Below, piece by piece: positions 26,431 through 35,990 of a DNA stretch of 59,177 nucleotides. Within the stretch, counting starts at the first letter, position 1, and each line of letters begins with the position of its first letter. Source of the stretch: Saprospiraceae bacterium. GTDB taxonomy: Bacteria > Bacteroidota > Bacteroidia > Chitinophagales > Saprospiraceae. The translations under genes were made by a program, and so were the position numbers. Under the pieces are notes generated by a model. It was given only the letters and a program-made list of their open reading frames with translations. It did not search any database and was not told the origin of the DNA. The DNA lies in contig JALSGS010000054.1 of assembly GCA_026982695.1 (NCBI GenBank), forward strand, positions 1 through 59,177, given 5' to 3'.

Positions 26431-29181
26431 TCACCAGTTGAAGCTGATGTTGAGGAAATAGGTACGGCCCCAAGCGTAGTAATAGCGGTTGGGGAACACA
26501 TTGGGATCTTTGGTCTCGAAATCGAAGCGCAATTGCTCATAACCACCACTGATGATGTCCTGGCGATCGAGGATATTGTCAACCCCTATATTGAGGCGCA
26601 GGAAGTAGTCGCCAAAGCGGAAAGACTTTCCGCCAAAGAAGTCGAGCGTGGTAGCTGCCGGGGCTTTTTCCTGCCACAAGATGGCACGCCACAATTCAGA
26701 TTCCACTTCCACGCCATCTACTGCAGCAGCAGTACGACGATCTGGGTTAAAGTCGAGCCAGAGCTGGTCGAAGTAGTTGAGGTTGAGGCTGGCCCACCAA
26801 TAGCCCTTGCCCTCATAGCTAAGCCCTACAGTCATGGCACGTTGCGGCGTGCGCGGCACGTAGAAGTTTTTCATGTATACGGTACGTCCTTCCACCAATA
26901 CGTCGGCATTGTTGTCTTGAGTGATCGTTGCAGTAGGGCGCGAAGTGTAGTAGTACTGACCTAGCGCTGCTACTGCCTGAGCACTGAGGCCACCGAGAAG
27001 TTTTGCTTCAGCAGCAAACTCTAGGCCGAGGTGGCGCTGATCGATACCCGACAAGGCGTAATTGACGAAGCTTTGCTGATCGTCGTGATAAAACGACATG
27101 GTGCGCACCTGATCTTTCAGGTCGGTATAATAGCCCGTGAGTTGTGCCTTGAGTTGGGGAGCACGCAATATATAACCTGCTTCACCTGCCTGAATGCGCG
27201 TTACTTTCAGGCCAGGAGTTAGCTGATCGCGTGTGCGTGGCGAGACATAGGCATGGCGAAATAAGGGTGCACGTGTACCCACATATCCATTGGCAAACAA
27301 ATAGTTGCGGCCATTAATTTTCCACGTAAGCCCTACTTTGGCAGCGCCTGTAGTAAAGCGCTTTTTTGCACCTGGGCCAAAAGAGTTGTCGGGAAAGCGC
27401 CCATTGCGCATATTGCCCGTACGCCAAAAGAGTGTGTGTCCCCATTGTGCTGCCACAAAGGCATCGAGGTGGTTTCCTTCGTAGCGCCCCTGCACCCAAG
27501 CTTCACCCATGCGGATGTCGCCGTCGTAGTCGTAGCCAAAGCGATCACCTACACGTACGAGGCGGTTGGGGCGGTTGAGGTCGTTTTGCAGTGCATCGGG
27601 ATTGTCGGGAAAATCGCGCTCGGCAAATCGATCTATGTCTACCCAGAAGTCGGCACCCAGCAGATCATCTACTACTTTGAAGTGCTCACCCCGATACCAG
27701 CGATAAGCTGCTCCCACTTGCAAGCTCCACTGCTCATTGAGCTGTTGGGTAAGGTAAGTATACACATTGGCGCGTTTGCTGTCGTAGCGCCGATCTTCGA
27801 CGATGTATTTGGCACGCAAGCCCGTGATGTTATTTCCGGCAATACCATCTACATTTTCGATGGTCTCAAGGCTATTGTAATTGACCTGATAGAGGTAGTT
27901 CCAATCAATTTGGCGCAGCGCCTCATCGGCTCTGAGCTTTTGCTCTACTAATGCTCTTTGTTGACTTTGCACATAGCTGGGCAATCTCCTGTAGTAGTCG
28001 GGCCGGGGGTCTCGCGCACCATACCAGTTGAGTGCTGTGCTACCACTACGACCTGCCTGGAAAGAAGCAGCTGTAGTGAGTGAGGCAGCGTCGGTGAGCT
28101 TCCAGTCATGACGCAAAATAGCCATGGGCTGATGAGTGCGTGCCACGCGGCTATTGCGCTTGCGACCATTCTGATAGCCCCAATAGGCGTTGTAGTAGTT
28201 CGTGCCAGCCAGGTCAAAAAGTTCTTGGATGGCTGCACTGTTGCGACCGCGCGTATTGGGCGCACCTACTATTGTAAGGTTGAGCTGGTGGTGAACATTG
28301 ATTTTTTTATCTACAGAAAGAAAATAAGCATAGGCATCGTAAAAGGTGCCAGGCACATAGCCTTCCTGAGCCCAACGACGAGAAGCTGAGATCGAGAAAG
28401 CCCATCCATTTTTGGTATAGCCCGAGCTCCACGTACCCATCACGCGATGGGTGTAGTTAGTGTTGCCCAACGAATAGGTGAAACGCGTCTGCTTGCGCTG
28501 CGTGGCAGCCCGTGTATCGAAGAAAGTGGCGCCGCCAATGTCGCCAAAACCAAAGTCTACGGGCCGCAGCCCAATGACCGATTCGCGGTTGCGCGTCACG
28601 TCGTTGAGGCCGCTCCAGTGGCTCCACGGCACCCATCCCAATTCGGGATCATTGACAGGTACGCCGTTGAACCAGGCAGCCGTATAGGCCGACTCATACC
28701 CCCGAATGCGAAAGCGCAAAAAGCCAAATACATAGGCCGAGGTGCGCGCAAATAAATCGGAGGAAGCATGCAACAAGCCCGACACCTGCGTCATGCTGTT
28801 GTCGTCCAGGTCGGTACCGCTTAGCAAAGGCACAGCGCCCTCTTCATCTTCGAGCATATCTGGCCACAAGGCTATCTCGCCCAGTACAATTTCAGGGCTG
28901 CGAGGTTCTACTCTGGTAAGCGTGCGATATCCTTCTCGCGTGATGGTAATGACTAACTCCTCATCATGGGCCATCAATTTGAGCATAAATGCCCCCTGTG
29001 CATCGGTCAACGCGCGCACATCTTCCACCTTCACCTCTACTTGCGGTAGAGGCTCCCACGTCTGTGCATCGCGCACTACACCACTAATCACCACCTCTTC
29101 TTGAGCATTTGTCCCACTAATAGCACCCAACACCAACAGCAATCCTATGCTCCATTCCAGTATGCTACGATTGGTTTCCAT
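26431..29181 (-). CDS. TonB-dependent outer-membrane receptor
   Basis: A 916-residue protein: signal peptide (residues 1-27, ending TNAQ), CarboxypepD_reg-like domain about 30-100 (VVISGVVRDAQTWEPLPQVE), plug domain about 120-240 (IRGYESAYTAAWFNGVPVND, then DIGGATFFDTRA), and a long beta-barrel with aromatic-rich strands ending in YFLNISFNW, the terminal-aromatic signature of outer-membrane barrels. It imports an unknown ligand using TonB/ExbBD energy. Start at the ATG at 29181 because it gives a proper signal peptide; the frame from 29217 would mask it. Paired with the DUF5689 lipoprotein downstream. It has the best-formed promoter in the window (29219-29248). Confidence 0.9.
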   Translation of the reverse strand: METNRSILEWSIGLLLVLGAISGTNAQEEVVISGVVRDAQTWEPLPQVEVKVEDVRALTDAQGAFMLKLMAHDEELVITITREGYRTLTRVEPRSPEIVLGEIALWPDMLEDEEGAVPLLSGTDLDDNSMTQVSGLLHASSDLFARTSAYVFGFLRFRIRGYESAYTAAWFNGVPVNDPELGWVPWSHWSGLNDVTRNRESVIGLRPVDFGFGDIGGATFFDTRAATQRKQTRFTYSLGNTNYTHRVMGTWSSGYTKNGWAFSISASRRWAQEGYVPGTFYDAYAYFLSVDKKINVHHQLNLTIVGAPNTRGRNSAAIQELFDLAGTNYYNAYWGYQNGRKRNSRVARTHQPMAILRHDWKLTDAASLTTAASFQAGRSGSTALNWYGARDPRPDYYRRLPSYVQSQQRALVEQKLRADEALRQIDWNYLYQVNYNSLETIENVDGIAGNNITGLRAKYIVEDRRYDSKRANVYTYLTQQLNEQWSLQVGAAYRWYRGEHFKVVDDLLGADFWVDIDRFAERDFPDNPDALQNDLNRPNRLVRVGDRFGYDYDGDIRMGEAWVQGRYEGNHLDAFVAAQWGHTLFWRTGNMRNGRFPDNSFGPGAKKRFTTGAAKVGLTWKINGRNYLFANGYVGTRAPLFRHAYVSPRTRDQLTPGLKVTRIQAGEAGYILRAPQLKAQLTGYYTDLKDQVRTMSFYHDDQQSFVNYALSGIDQRHLGLEFAAEAKLLGGLSAQAVAALGQYYYTSRPTATITQDNNADVLVEGRTVYMKNFYVPRTPQRAMTVGLSYEGKGYWWASLNLNYFDQLWLDFNPDRRTAAAVDGVEVESELWRAILWQEKAPAATTLDFFGGKSFRFGDYFLRLNIGVDNILDRQDIISGGYEQLRFDFETKDPNVFPNRYYYAWGRTYFLNISFNW

Positions 29182-29218
29182 AGTTTTTTTGTTCTGAGCT
29201 ACAGCGTTCCATATCAAA

Positions 29219-29248
29219 TAAAGATAGGCACGACAAAGGAAGATGCAA
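29219..29248 (-). promoter_or_regulatory. Bacteroidota-type promoter of the TonB receptor operon
   Basis: On the minus strand: TTG (29248-29246), a 19-base spacer, then TATCTTTA (29226-29219). Spacing is ideal for the TTG-N19-TAnnTTTG consensus; the final base of the -7 element is A instead of G. It leaves a leader of about 30 bases. Confidence 0.45.
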
Positions 29249-29331
29249 GGTAGACGTTCAGCCTACACAACCACGCTATTTATGATGTCATTTTTTCGCG
29301 AATAGCCGACGAATTGCACATAATTCTCATA

Positions 29332-30024
29332 CTACATGCCTTCATTCAGCCTTTCGGCAAAAAATTGCCAAAGCGGATCCGAAGGTACAGGTGCCCGTAC
29401 CATCTGCCACTCCCCAGTAACAGGATGATCAAAAGCCAACTGGTAGGCGTGCAAATGAATAGATCGATCGCGATTACCTCGGCGAAAGCCATACTTGACA
29501 TCGCCCTTTACGGGAGCACCTATCGCCGCCAATTGGGCCCGAATCTGATGGTGGCGCCCCGTGATGAGTTCAATATCGAGCAAGTGATAGCGATCGCTCG
29601 AACACACATGCCGATAGTACAAGACAGCCTCTTTGGCGCCTTTCGTGCCCTCTGGCACTACGAAGCTTTTATTCAGCCGACCATCGCGCTTGAGCCAATG
29701 GCGCAGTTCCCCTTCCGGTGGTTCGGGTAGTTGTGCTACTACTGCTAAGTAGCGCTTCGCTACACGTCGTTGCTGAAATTGCTCATTGAGCTGTACCAAA
29801 GCGCGTGTTTTTTTTGCGAAAAGCACCACTCCGGAAGCGGGCCGGTCCAAGCGATGGATCAACAGCAATGGATGTTGACAATAGCTCTGAGCTAAATCGA
29901 GCAAGCATACATGTCCGGTCTTGTCAGCCTGTACCGGCAACGCCGGTGGCTTGTTGAACGCTATGAGCTGGTTGTTTTTGTACACTACCCAGTCGCCCGG
30001 GCGATAGGTCAGCTGTTGTTCCAT
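29332..30024 (-). CDS. RluA-family RNA pseudouridine synthase
   Basis: A 230-residue enzyme isomerising uridine to pseudouridine in rRNA or tRNA. The catalytic motif HRLDRPASG (Asp about residue 59) and the downstream ELITGRHHQIRAQL with KGDVKYG are typical of the RluA family. There is no S4 domain, and it is shorter than RluD, like the small RluA/TruC-type members. The target base cannot be assigned. Its last residues FFAERLNEG are encoded by one copy of the iterated 13-mer. Separated from dapB by about 85 bases on the same strand. Confidence 0.9.
   Translation of the reverse strand: MEQQLTYRPGDWVVYKNNQLIAFNKPPALPVQADKTGHVCLLDLAQSYCQHPLLLIHRLDRPASGVVLFAKKTRALVQLNEQFQQRRVAKRYLAVVAQLPEPPEGELRHWLKRDGRLNKSFVVPEGTKGAKEAVLYYRHVCSSDRYHLLDIELITGRHHQIRAQLAAIGAPVKGDVKYGFRRGNRDRSIHLHAYQLAFDHPVTGEWQMVRAPVPSDPLWQFFAERLNEGM
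29349..29361 (+). repeat. iterated 13-mer, copy 6
   Basis: GCCTTTCGGCAAA on the plus strand, near the 3' end of the minus-strand pseudouridine synthase gene; read on that strand as FAER. Confidence 0.7.
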
Positions 30025-30110
30025 AACACAGGGATAACTTGCTGCCAGCTGGCAGATTTGCTTCTACCCAACCGAGTAATTTTACACATGCAAAAAGTCA
30101 AGCCTGTCCT

Positions 30111-30827
30111 TTAAGAATGACCCATCAAATCTTCCATGCCAAAGCAGCCCGTGCGGCCGAGCAACCATTCTGCCGCATCAAGCGCACCGCTGGCAAAACC
30201 CTCGCGTCCGTGGGCCATATGAGTCAGTTCAATGCGATCGACAGGAGAATCAAATCTCAAGATATGGGTGCCAGGCACCTCTCCTTTACGACGTGCATAC
30301 ACGGGCAATTGGTCGTCTGCTTTGCTATCGAGGCACCAACCTTGAAGGCGCTTGAGATGCATCAAGACGCGCTGAGCTAAGGTGATGGCCGTACCACTGG
30401 GTGCATCTTTTTTGTGCTGATGATGAATTTCTTCAATGCTTGGCTGATAGTCCAGCTGCTGGGCCATGAGACTACTGAGCATATCGGCAGCCTGCATAAA
30501 CAGCCAAATACCTTTGCTGAAATTACTTGCGTAAAAGAAAGCTCCTTTTTTTTGCTGTACCAATTGGCGCACTTCGTTCATGTGGTCTAGCCAGCCCGTG
30601 GAGCCACTCACCACCGGAACACCTGCTTCGATGCAAGTGACGATGTTGTCAAAAGCAGCATCCGGCCCAGTAAATTCGATGGCCACATCGGCTTGTTGGA
30701 GGCGTTGTGGGCTGAGCTCGTGGCGATTGTTGCGCCCGATGCGCAAAACGATTTTATGGCCGCGTTTTTGCGCCAGCTGGTCAATCATGCGCCCCATCTT
30801 GCCGTATCCGATCAGTGCAATGTTCAT
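30111..30827 (-). CDS. dapB: 4-hydroxy-tetrahydrodipicolinate reductase
   Basis: A 238-residue NAD(P)H-dependent enzyme of lysine and diaminopimelate biosynthesis. It begins MNIALIGYGKMGRMI, the Rossmann dinucleotide-binding loop. The catalytic region reads EIHHQHKKDAPSGTA, with the two His and the Lys expected for DapB, and FYASNFSKGIW precedes it. Slightly short for DapB but complete. An upstream in-frame Met at 30878 is rejected because it places 17 non-family residues before the nucleotide-binding loop. No other lysine genes adjoin it. Confidence 0.93.
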   Translation of the reverse strand: MNIALIGYGKMGRMIDQLAQKRGHKIVLRIGRNNRHELSPQRLQQADVAIEFTGPDAAFDNIVTCIEAGVPVVSGSTGWLDHMNEVRQLVQQKKGAFFYASNFSKGIWLFMQAADMLSSLMAQQLDYQPSIEEIHHQHKKDAPSGTAITLAQRVLMHLKRLQGWCLDSKADDQLPVYARRKGEVPGTHILRFDSPVDRIELTHMAHGREGFASGALDAAEWLLGRTGCFGMEDLMGHS

Positions 30828-30901
30828 GGCTCGTCGACGTATGAATGGCTGAAGAAAATGAAGTGGGGCAGTGCACATAGCCGTGCCCCATATGTAAAGA
30901 T

Positions 30902-33790
30902 TTACTTTTTTACGATAATAAGTTGCTGTTGGCGCACAACGTCATCTCTTTTTACCTCGATTATGTACTTACCCGCTCGCAGATAGATATGGCCATCATC
31001 GGCTTCCTTGAGGCGCACTGGTGCTTCATCATCCTGACGTCCTTCATTGAGCCAACGCTCATAGGCTTCGCGTACTGCAGCGTCGACGTACAGCGGTATT
31101 TCGAGATAGTTCAGTCCTCGAGCTACGGCCAAGTGGTGTTGGGCCACGACCTGTTCTCCAGCATATACGCTCACTTGTACAGTATCTGCCTGAGTAGTCC
31201 AAAGCGGCAAAGTGACTGTTGGCATTTCGCGTTCCATCCAGCTAGGTCCATTACCCCAACGGCTACTGTAGCGCACTGATTGGACTGCAAACACGTGTAG
31301 CGGTTCAGTCATGAGCGAATCGGTTAGCTGCTGCAAATGCCCCACGTAGCCCTTATAAAAAGACCGGCCATGAGTGGCCACTACCAGATCGGCATCTCGC
31401 AGGTGCACAGCTAGATCGTGTACTGGCACATCGGGCAAGCCACTGCCTAATCTCATAAACGACGCTCCTCGATCCAAAGAAACGTAGAGCGCATGGTCAG
31501 TACCCACGTAGAGCACATCGGCATTTTTCGGATCTTCCTTAATGACATTGACGGGTTCGAGGGGCAAGTCCGTACCGATGCGTTGCCAATTTTGGCCATA
31601 GTCTTCCGACACGTAAATCATAGGCTCGAAATTGTCCCAGCGATAGCCATTGAGCGATAGATAAACGCGCCCCTCGACATGTGCAGAGGCCTGCACGCAA
31701 GAGACCCACATGTCTTGCGGCAGTGGGTCGCTGATGCGCTGCCAGCTAAAGCCGCCATCACGCGTCACATGCACCAGTCCATCATCGGACCCTACATAGA
31801 TTAACCCAAAGCGCAGTGGCGATTCGTGTATGCAAGTCAGTGTACCATATGACACATCGCCTTTGCGTCCTCCTTTGGTCAGATCATCTGAGATAGGTTC
31901 AAAGTGATCGCCTTGATCTAGCGAGCGGAACAGCTTATTGGCACCGATGTACAAGATATCCTGGTTGTGCACAGAGAGGTGAATGGGCGTTTCCCAGTTC
32001 CAGCGCAAGGGGCGTTCGCCCAGCTTGTGGCGCGGCGTGATGTACTTGCGATGGCCCGTACGCTTGTCAATTCGGAAGTAGTTGCCAAACTGAAAGCCCG
32101 TATATATGGTATTGTTATCGCGCGTGTCCACTGCTACTTGCATGCCATCGCCGCCTAATAGCATCTGGTACGGATAACGCCCTGTGCCATGCCAGCGCGT
32201 GCTGTGCTGATAGGTGCTGGGGCCATACCACACGCCATTGTCTTGCAAGCCACCATAGATATTGTATGGCGTTTCCATATCGAGTGCCACGCTGTAGAAT
32301 TGCCCTACAGCGGGAGTGTTGCACTTGATCCAGTGTGCGCCATCGTCGTAGCTAATATTGATGCCGCCATCATTACCGAGAATGAGATGGCCTTCGCGAT
32401 GCGGGTCGACCCAAAGGGCGTGGTGATCCACGTGTACATTATCGCCATTGATGCTGTGCCACGTCTTGCCTCCATCGTCTGATCGTAATATGGGCACACC
32501 CATGATGTAGAGGCGATCGGGGTTCCAAGGTGCTACCCGAATTTGCCCAAAGTAGTAGCCGTAGCTGTGGAAGACATTGTCCAAATAGTCTTCATTGAGC
32601 TTTTTCCAACTGCGCCCACCATCATCCGATCGATAGACCTCTGCGCCGATTACTTCGGTATCGAACAGCAGGCTGTTGGCATCTTCCACGTAGTCTACCA
32701 GATCTTTGGGTTGCACTTTACCTTTGCGCACCAACTCGATCACAGTGTCGACATCGTAGGTGTCGGGGAACCTGTAGCGCTGCAAGTAGTTTTCGATCAT
32801 GTATTTCTTTAAGCCCAAGAATTCGTCGCGCGTCATGGTGCGCAACATCTCTTTGGTCAGCACATCGGGCTCTGGTGCCTCTTTAGGTCGGCGGAAGTAG
32901 TTGTCAAGTACGGCATAGACAATGGTCTTGCCATTTTGGCGGCTCAAGGCCAAACCAATGCGTCCTACTCCTTCTCCCGTGGGAAAGCCACTGTGGGCAG
33001 TATTGAGGCGCTGCCAATGTTCACCGCCATCGGTACTCTTCCAGATGCCCGACCCCTCACCGCTCTCCACGAAGTTCCAGGCACGACGCGTGCGCTCCCA
33101 GGTGGCAGCGTACAACACCTTGGGGTTGGCTGGATCTATTGCCAGGTCGACAGCACCTGCATTTTCATTGACGAAAAGAACCTGCTTCCACGTACGGCCC
33201 CCGTCAGTTGTCTTGTACACACCTCGCTCCTTGTTAGGCGAATACAGATGCCCCAGCACGGCTACCCATAGCGTATTGGGGTCGGTGGGATGGAGCACAA
33301 TGCGGCCAATGTGATGGCTTTCGCCCAAGCCCATGTGTTGCCAAGTCTTGCCCTCATCGGTGCTTTTCCAGATGCCAGCGCCAGCATAGCTCGAGCGGCT
33401 AGAATTGACTTCGCCTGTGCCCACCCAGATGACGCCCTGCTCCCAGTCGACGGCAATATCGCCCAACGTCATTACGGCTTCATGGTCGAACAAAGGCGTG
33501 AAAGAGGTGCCGTTGTTTTCCGTTTTCCAAAGGCCACCAGAAGCATAGGCCACGTAGAAATGCGTGGGATCTTTTTCCCACACGTCAATATCGGCCACAC
33601 GCCCACTAAAGACAGTAGGTCCTACCGATTGAAAAGGGATATGGGCTACTACCGAACGCTCAGCAAGTTTTTGACGCTGCTGGAATGATTGCAAACGCAA
33701 CTCGGCAGGCGTAGCCGGCGGTTGGGACTGGCTCCATCCACTTGTGAGCAAGCAAACCAAAGCCCACATCAAATATGCGTGTTGGTTCAT
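30902..33790 (-). CDS. secreted Asp-box (BNR/VPS10-like) beta-propeller protein
   Basis: A 962-residue protein with a signal peptide (about residues 1-22, ending GWSQSQ) and roughly ten Asp-box motifs of the S-x-D-x-G-x-x-W type spread over residues 140-790, for example STDEGKTW, TTDGGRTW, STDGGEHW, SDDGGRSW, SDDGGKTW, SYDDGAHW, TRDGGFSW and SEDYGQNW. This is the sortilin/VPS10-like propeller family, often annotated as glycosyl hydrolase without proven activity. The C-terminal 120 residues form a beta-sandwich-like tail ending IIVKK, with no clear type IX sorting motif. The 13 bases up to and including its ATG (TCACCCGACGATG) are shared with the amidohydrolase gene at 44254. Confidence 0.85.
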   Translation of the reverse strand: MNQHAYLMWALVCLLTSGWSQSQPPATPAELRLQSFQQRQKLAERSVVAHIPFQSVGPTVFSGRVADIDVWEKDPTHFYVAYASGGLWKTENNGTSFTPLFDHEAVMTLGDIAVDWEQGVIWVGTGEVNSSRSSYAGAGIWKSTDEGKTWQHMGLGESHHIGRIVLHPTDPNTLWVAVLGHLYSPNKERGVYKTTDGGRTWKQVLFVNENAGAVDLAIDPANPKVLYAATWERTRRAWNFVESGEGSGIWKSTDGGEHWQRLNTAHSGFPTGEGVGRIGLALSRQNGKTIVYAVLDNYFRRPKEAPEPDVLTKEMLRTMTRDEFLGLKKYMIENYLQRYRFPDTYDVDTVIELVRKGKVQPKDLVDYVEDANSLLFDTEVIGAEVYRSDDGGRSWKKLNEDYLDNVFHSYGYYFGQIRVAPWNPDRLYIMGVPILRSDDGGKTWHSINGDNVHVDHHALWVDPHREGHLILGNDGGINISYDDGAHWIKCNTPAVGQFYSVALDMETPYNIYGGLQDNGVWYGPSTYQHSTRWHGTGRYPYQMLLGGDGMQVAVDTRDNNTIYTGFQFGNYFRIDKRTGHRKYITPRHKLGERPLRWNWETPIHLSVHNQDILYIGANKLFRSLDQGDHFEPISDDLTKGGRKGDVSYGTLTCIHESPLRFGLIYVGSDDGLVHVTRDGGFSWQRISDPLPQDMWVSCVQASAHVEGRVYLSLNGYRWDNFEPMIYVSEDYGQNWQRIGTDLPLEPVNVIKEDPKNADVLYVGTDHALYVSLDRGASFMRLGSGLPDVPVHDLAVHLRDADLVVATHGRSFYKGYVGHLQQLTDSLMTEPLHVFAVQSVRYSSRWGNGPSWMEREMPTVTLPLWTTQADTVQVSVYAGEQVVAQHHLAVARGLNYLEIPLYVDAAVREAYERWLNEGRQDDEAPVRLKEADDGHIYLRAGKYIIEVKRDDVVRQQQLIIVKK

Positions 33791-33806
33791 CGTCGGGTGA
33801 ATTACG
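33788..33806 (-). promoter_or_regulatory. shared pre-start leader, copy A
   Basis: On the minus strand the bases immediately before and including the propeller-gene ATG are identical over TCACCCGACGATG with those at 44252-44270, and 17 of 19 bases match overall. It may be a translation-initiation or transcription-start element. Confidence 0.35.
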
Positions 33807-33822
33807 TTAAGAGAAGTTCGGT

Positions 33823-34050
33823 TTATTCTTCACTATCGGTATCTGTAGCATGTGTTTGGCCAAAACGCTTTACATCTGCCTCCACTTGGCGCAAGCGCAA
33901 ACGACATTGACGAATGAGCTCGTCGGCTCGAGCCAACTGATCGCTCAGCTCGTCTATAGTAGTCGTACCTTGCTCGAGTTGACGTACGATACGCCGCAGC
34001 TCGTTCAAAGCAGCCTCGTAAGAAGAAGGAGAAGAATCACGTGAAGACAT
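33823..34050 (-). CDS. xseB: exodeoxyribonuclease VII small subunit
   Basis: A 75-residue helical protein matching XseB: SYEAALNELRRIVRQLEQG, then TTIDELSDQLARADELIRQ with a C-terminal coiled helix (RLRLRQVEADVKRF). It would partner XseA in degrading single-stranded DNA. xseA is not in the window, although the two often adjoin. I use the ATG at 34050; the frame runs further upstream with a hydrophobic stretch that does not belong to the family. The protein ends in an acidic tail. Confidence 0.85.
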   Translation of the reverse strand: MSSRDSSPSSYEAALNELRRIVRQLEQGTTTIDELSDQLARADELIRQCRLRLRQVEADVKRFGQTHATDTDSEE

Positions 34051-34155
34051 GAATGATACAGTTAGTAGGACTATCGTACACACAGCAGCGAAGGTAAGTA
34101 GGCCTTGCCTTTTTATACAATACAAGAACGGCTTAGAATGAAAACAACTGAGGTG

Positions 34156-34899
34156 CTATTCTACGGTAGTTTCTAACCGCTTCACTGTTTCTATAGTAGC
34201 AGCCACTACAGCAAGAGGCAGCGCGATCAAAAAGCCCAACCCCGTCAGCAAGAGCAAGAGATATACAGCGCCATTGGCTATAGCCACCCCTCGATGCCGA
34301 CGCACGAAGCGAATGCTATCGCACACCATGAAGTGGCGCTCCAGCGTGAAATCCATATTGCCAAAACCGGCATAATAAGACTGGACTAAAAAGATAAGCA
34401 CAGTAGCTAGCGGCGCAAAGACAGGAACAAGCCCTAATATCAAAAGTGGAATAGTCAACAATATTTCCAAAACGGCATTACGCCCCCCCAATACCACACT
34501 ACGGCCAAACTGTTGTAGCATTTCCGTAGGGGAAAAATGCATCGGTTCGTCATAGCCTGCTAAATGGCGTTCTATCTTTTCAGATAGAGGACTCATAAAG
34601 GGGCCTGACAAGATCAGAATCAGGTGCTTGAACACCAATAGTCCACCTATTAGGAGAACTAGCCCACCCAATACTTGGCCAATTGAATCTACTACCTGAG
34701 CGCCCCATTCCCACGGCCATAACCTCGTAAGTGTTCCCCCGATATCATCGCTGAGGCTCCATGCAGCAGCTATAACCACAGCTCCTAATACGATGCTGAG
34801 CAAGCCCGGTATTAAGACATAGCTCCACAACCTCAGGCGACTAATCACTACAATAGCGCGCAAATAAGACGAGAGTCCGTCCCAGATTTCCCGAATCAT
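34156..34899 (-). CDS. EI24/CysZ-like integral membrane protein
   Basis: A 247-residue membrane protein with about four to five hydrophobic helices (WSYVLIPGLLSIVLGAVVI, VLGGLVLLIGGLLVF, ILLTIPLLILGLVPVF, AVYLLLLLTGLGFLI). The motif SGPFMSPLSEKIERHL after the second helix is characteristic of the EI24 domain family that includes the CysZ sulfate transporter. Sulfate uptake is possible but not established for these Bacteroidota members. Start at 34899 (MIREIWDGL); a -7-like element stands 17 bases upstream. An upstream frame extension to 35064 looks non-coding. Confidence 0.78.
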   Translation of the reverse strand: MIREIWDGLSSYLRAIVVISRLRLWSYVLIPGLLSIVLGAVVIAAAWSLSDDIGGTLTRLWPWEWGAQVVDSIGQVLGGLVLLIGGLLVFKHLILILSGPFMSPLSEKIERHLAGYDEPMHFSPTEMLQQFGRSVVLGGRNAVLEILLTIPLLILGLVPVFAPLATVLIFLVQSYYAGFGNMDFTLERHFMVCDSIRFVRRHRGVAIANGAVYLLLLLTGLGFLIALPLAVVAATIETVKRLETTVE

Positions 34900-34916
34900 G
34901 CGAGTTGTATTTAAGG

Positions 34917-34924
34917 CAAAAATA
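34917..34924 (-). promoter_or_regulatory. possible -7 element for the EI24-like gene
   Basis: TATTTTTG on the minus strand, an exact TAnnTTTG match 17 bases before the ATG at 34899; no -33 TTG at the expected spacing. Confidence 0.3.
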
Positions 34925-35104
34925 AGAGCCTCGCCTGCCACAGTCGTCTTTAGAAAGACCAAAAGGCGGCACATATCGACTATCACCAATGCTGGATGCT
35001 GCAAGCTGAGGCACGCTCCACCACTTGTCCATGCACGCAGCCAACTATTTTTGCTGCACTTCAAATGTCAGATATTTTGCTCATATAAGCCCAAATCCAC
35101 CTTT

Positions 35105-35842
35105 TCAAGGCAAGGCACTCGGTGGCTTTAGATCAATCACACAGGCATGAGGCAAACGTTGAGCTATTATGAAAGCAAGCAAATTGACCCATGCCTCAGC
35201 CTGGTCGAGCACATGACTATCAGAAGTAGCAACGGGTATCTGGCTCTGAACAAGAATTTTGTCGGGATTGTGGTGTAGCTCAATTTGCCATGGCCACCCA
35301 TGCTCAGTAGCTGCTTTAGTCAAAAAGCCTTTCAACCGGCCCGAATTGCCCACGGGCTGATCGAGCAATAGTCGTACATGTGCCACGCCCAGGTAAGTGA
35401 GGCACTCGCCCAACAGGTAGATGGCCTGCCGTGTCTCGATTACCCGACGCCACGTACCATGCACACTGGCCAAGTCGCGCAAACAACCATCACGCCCTAT
35501 AAATAGCAACCCACCCGACAGAGCACTCTCTATACCAATAAGTATGTTGAGCCCATCAATTAGAAGCGATTGACCTTTAAGGGAGGCAGGCAAACACTCA
35601 TGAGCGCGCCGCCATATCAGAGACTTGTCCGAACAAGCACATCGGCGCACAGCCATGCGTTGGCGTACCGTCAGTCTATAGCGATCACCCACCAATTTGA
35701 GGGCTGCATTGAACGAATAGTCGCGTGAAAGCAACCACGACAAGTCGGCCACTGCTTCGCGCAAGCGCTTCCACATGGCCGGAGCAAAGAGTTTATCGTC
35801 GGAAGGATGGCGACCTCGATGTTGCTGGTGATGCATGGTCAT
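35105..35842 (-). CDS. DUF434 domain protein
   Basis: A 245-residue cytosolic protein. The N-terminal helical part has LREAVADLSWLLSRDYSFNAALKLVGDRYRL, given here only as its first 20 residues LREAVADLSWLLSRDYSFNA, with the RQRMAVRRCACSD motif after it. The second half holds LLIDGLNILIGIESALSGG and RDGCLRDLASVHGTWR, the signature of DUF434-type proteins, which look like nuclease-fold or PIN-like acidic-loop proteins. No function is established. Start may be 35842 or 35836. It is divergent from the CLC gene, the starts being about 150 bases apart. Confidence 0.72.
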   Translation of the reverse strand: MTMHHQQHRGRHPSDDKLFAPAMWKRLREAVADLSWLLSRDYSFNAALKLVGDRYRLTVRQRMAVRRCACSDKSLIWRRAHECLPASLKGQSLLIDGLNILIGIESALSGGLLFIGRDGCLRDLASVHGTWRRVIETRQAIYLLGECLTYLGVAHVRLLLDQPVGNSGRLKGFLTKAATEHGWPWQIELHHNPDKILVQSQIPVATSDSHVLDQAEAWVNLLAFIIAQRLPHACVIDLKPPSALP

Positions 35843-35947
35843 AGTATGGCTTTGGCTTGCACCAAAATACAAATTGAACAATAGCCTCCTTTTAGAAATT
35901 GCCAGTGAATTGCATCGGAATAAAATGTATGAGGCATATAGAAGCCT

Positions 35948-35955
35948 TAACTTTG
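35948..35955 (+). promoter_or_regulatory. possible -7 element for the CLC gene
   Basis: TAACTTTG, an exact TAnnTTTG match ending 35 bases before the ATG at 35991. No well-spaced -33 TTG. Confidence 0.4.
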
Positions 35956-35990
35956 TTTTTTGTATTTGGCCGTATCCAACATTTTGGCTT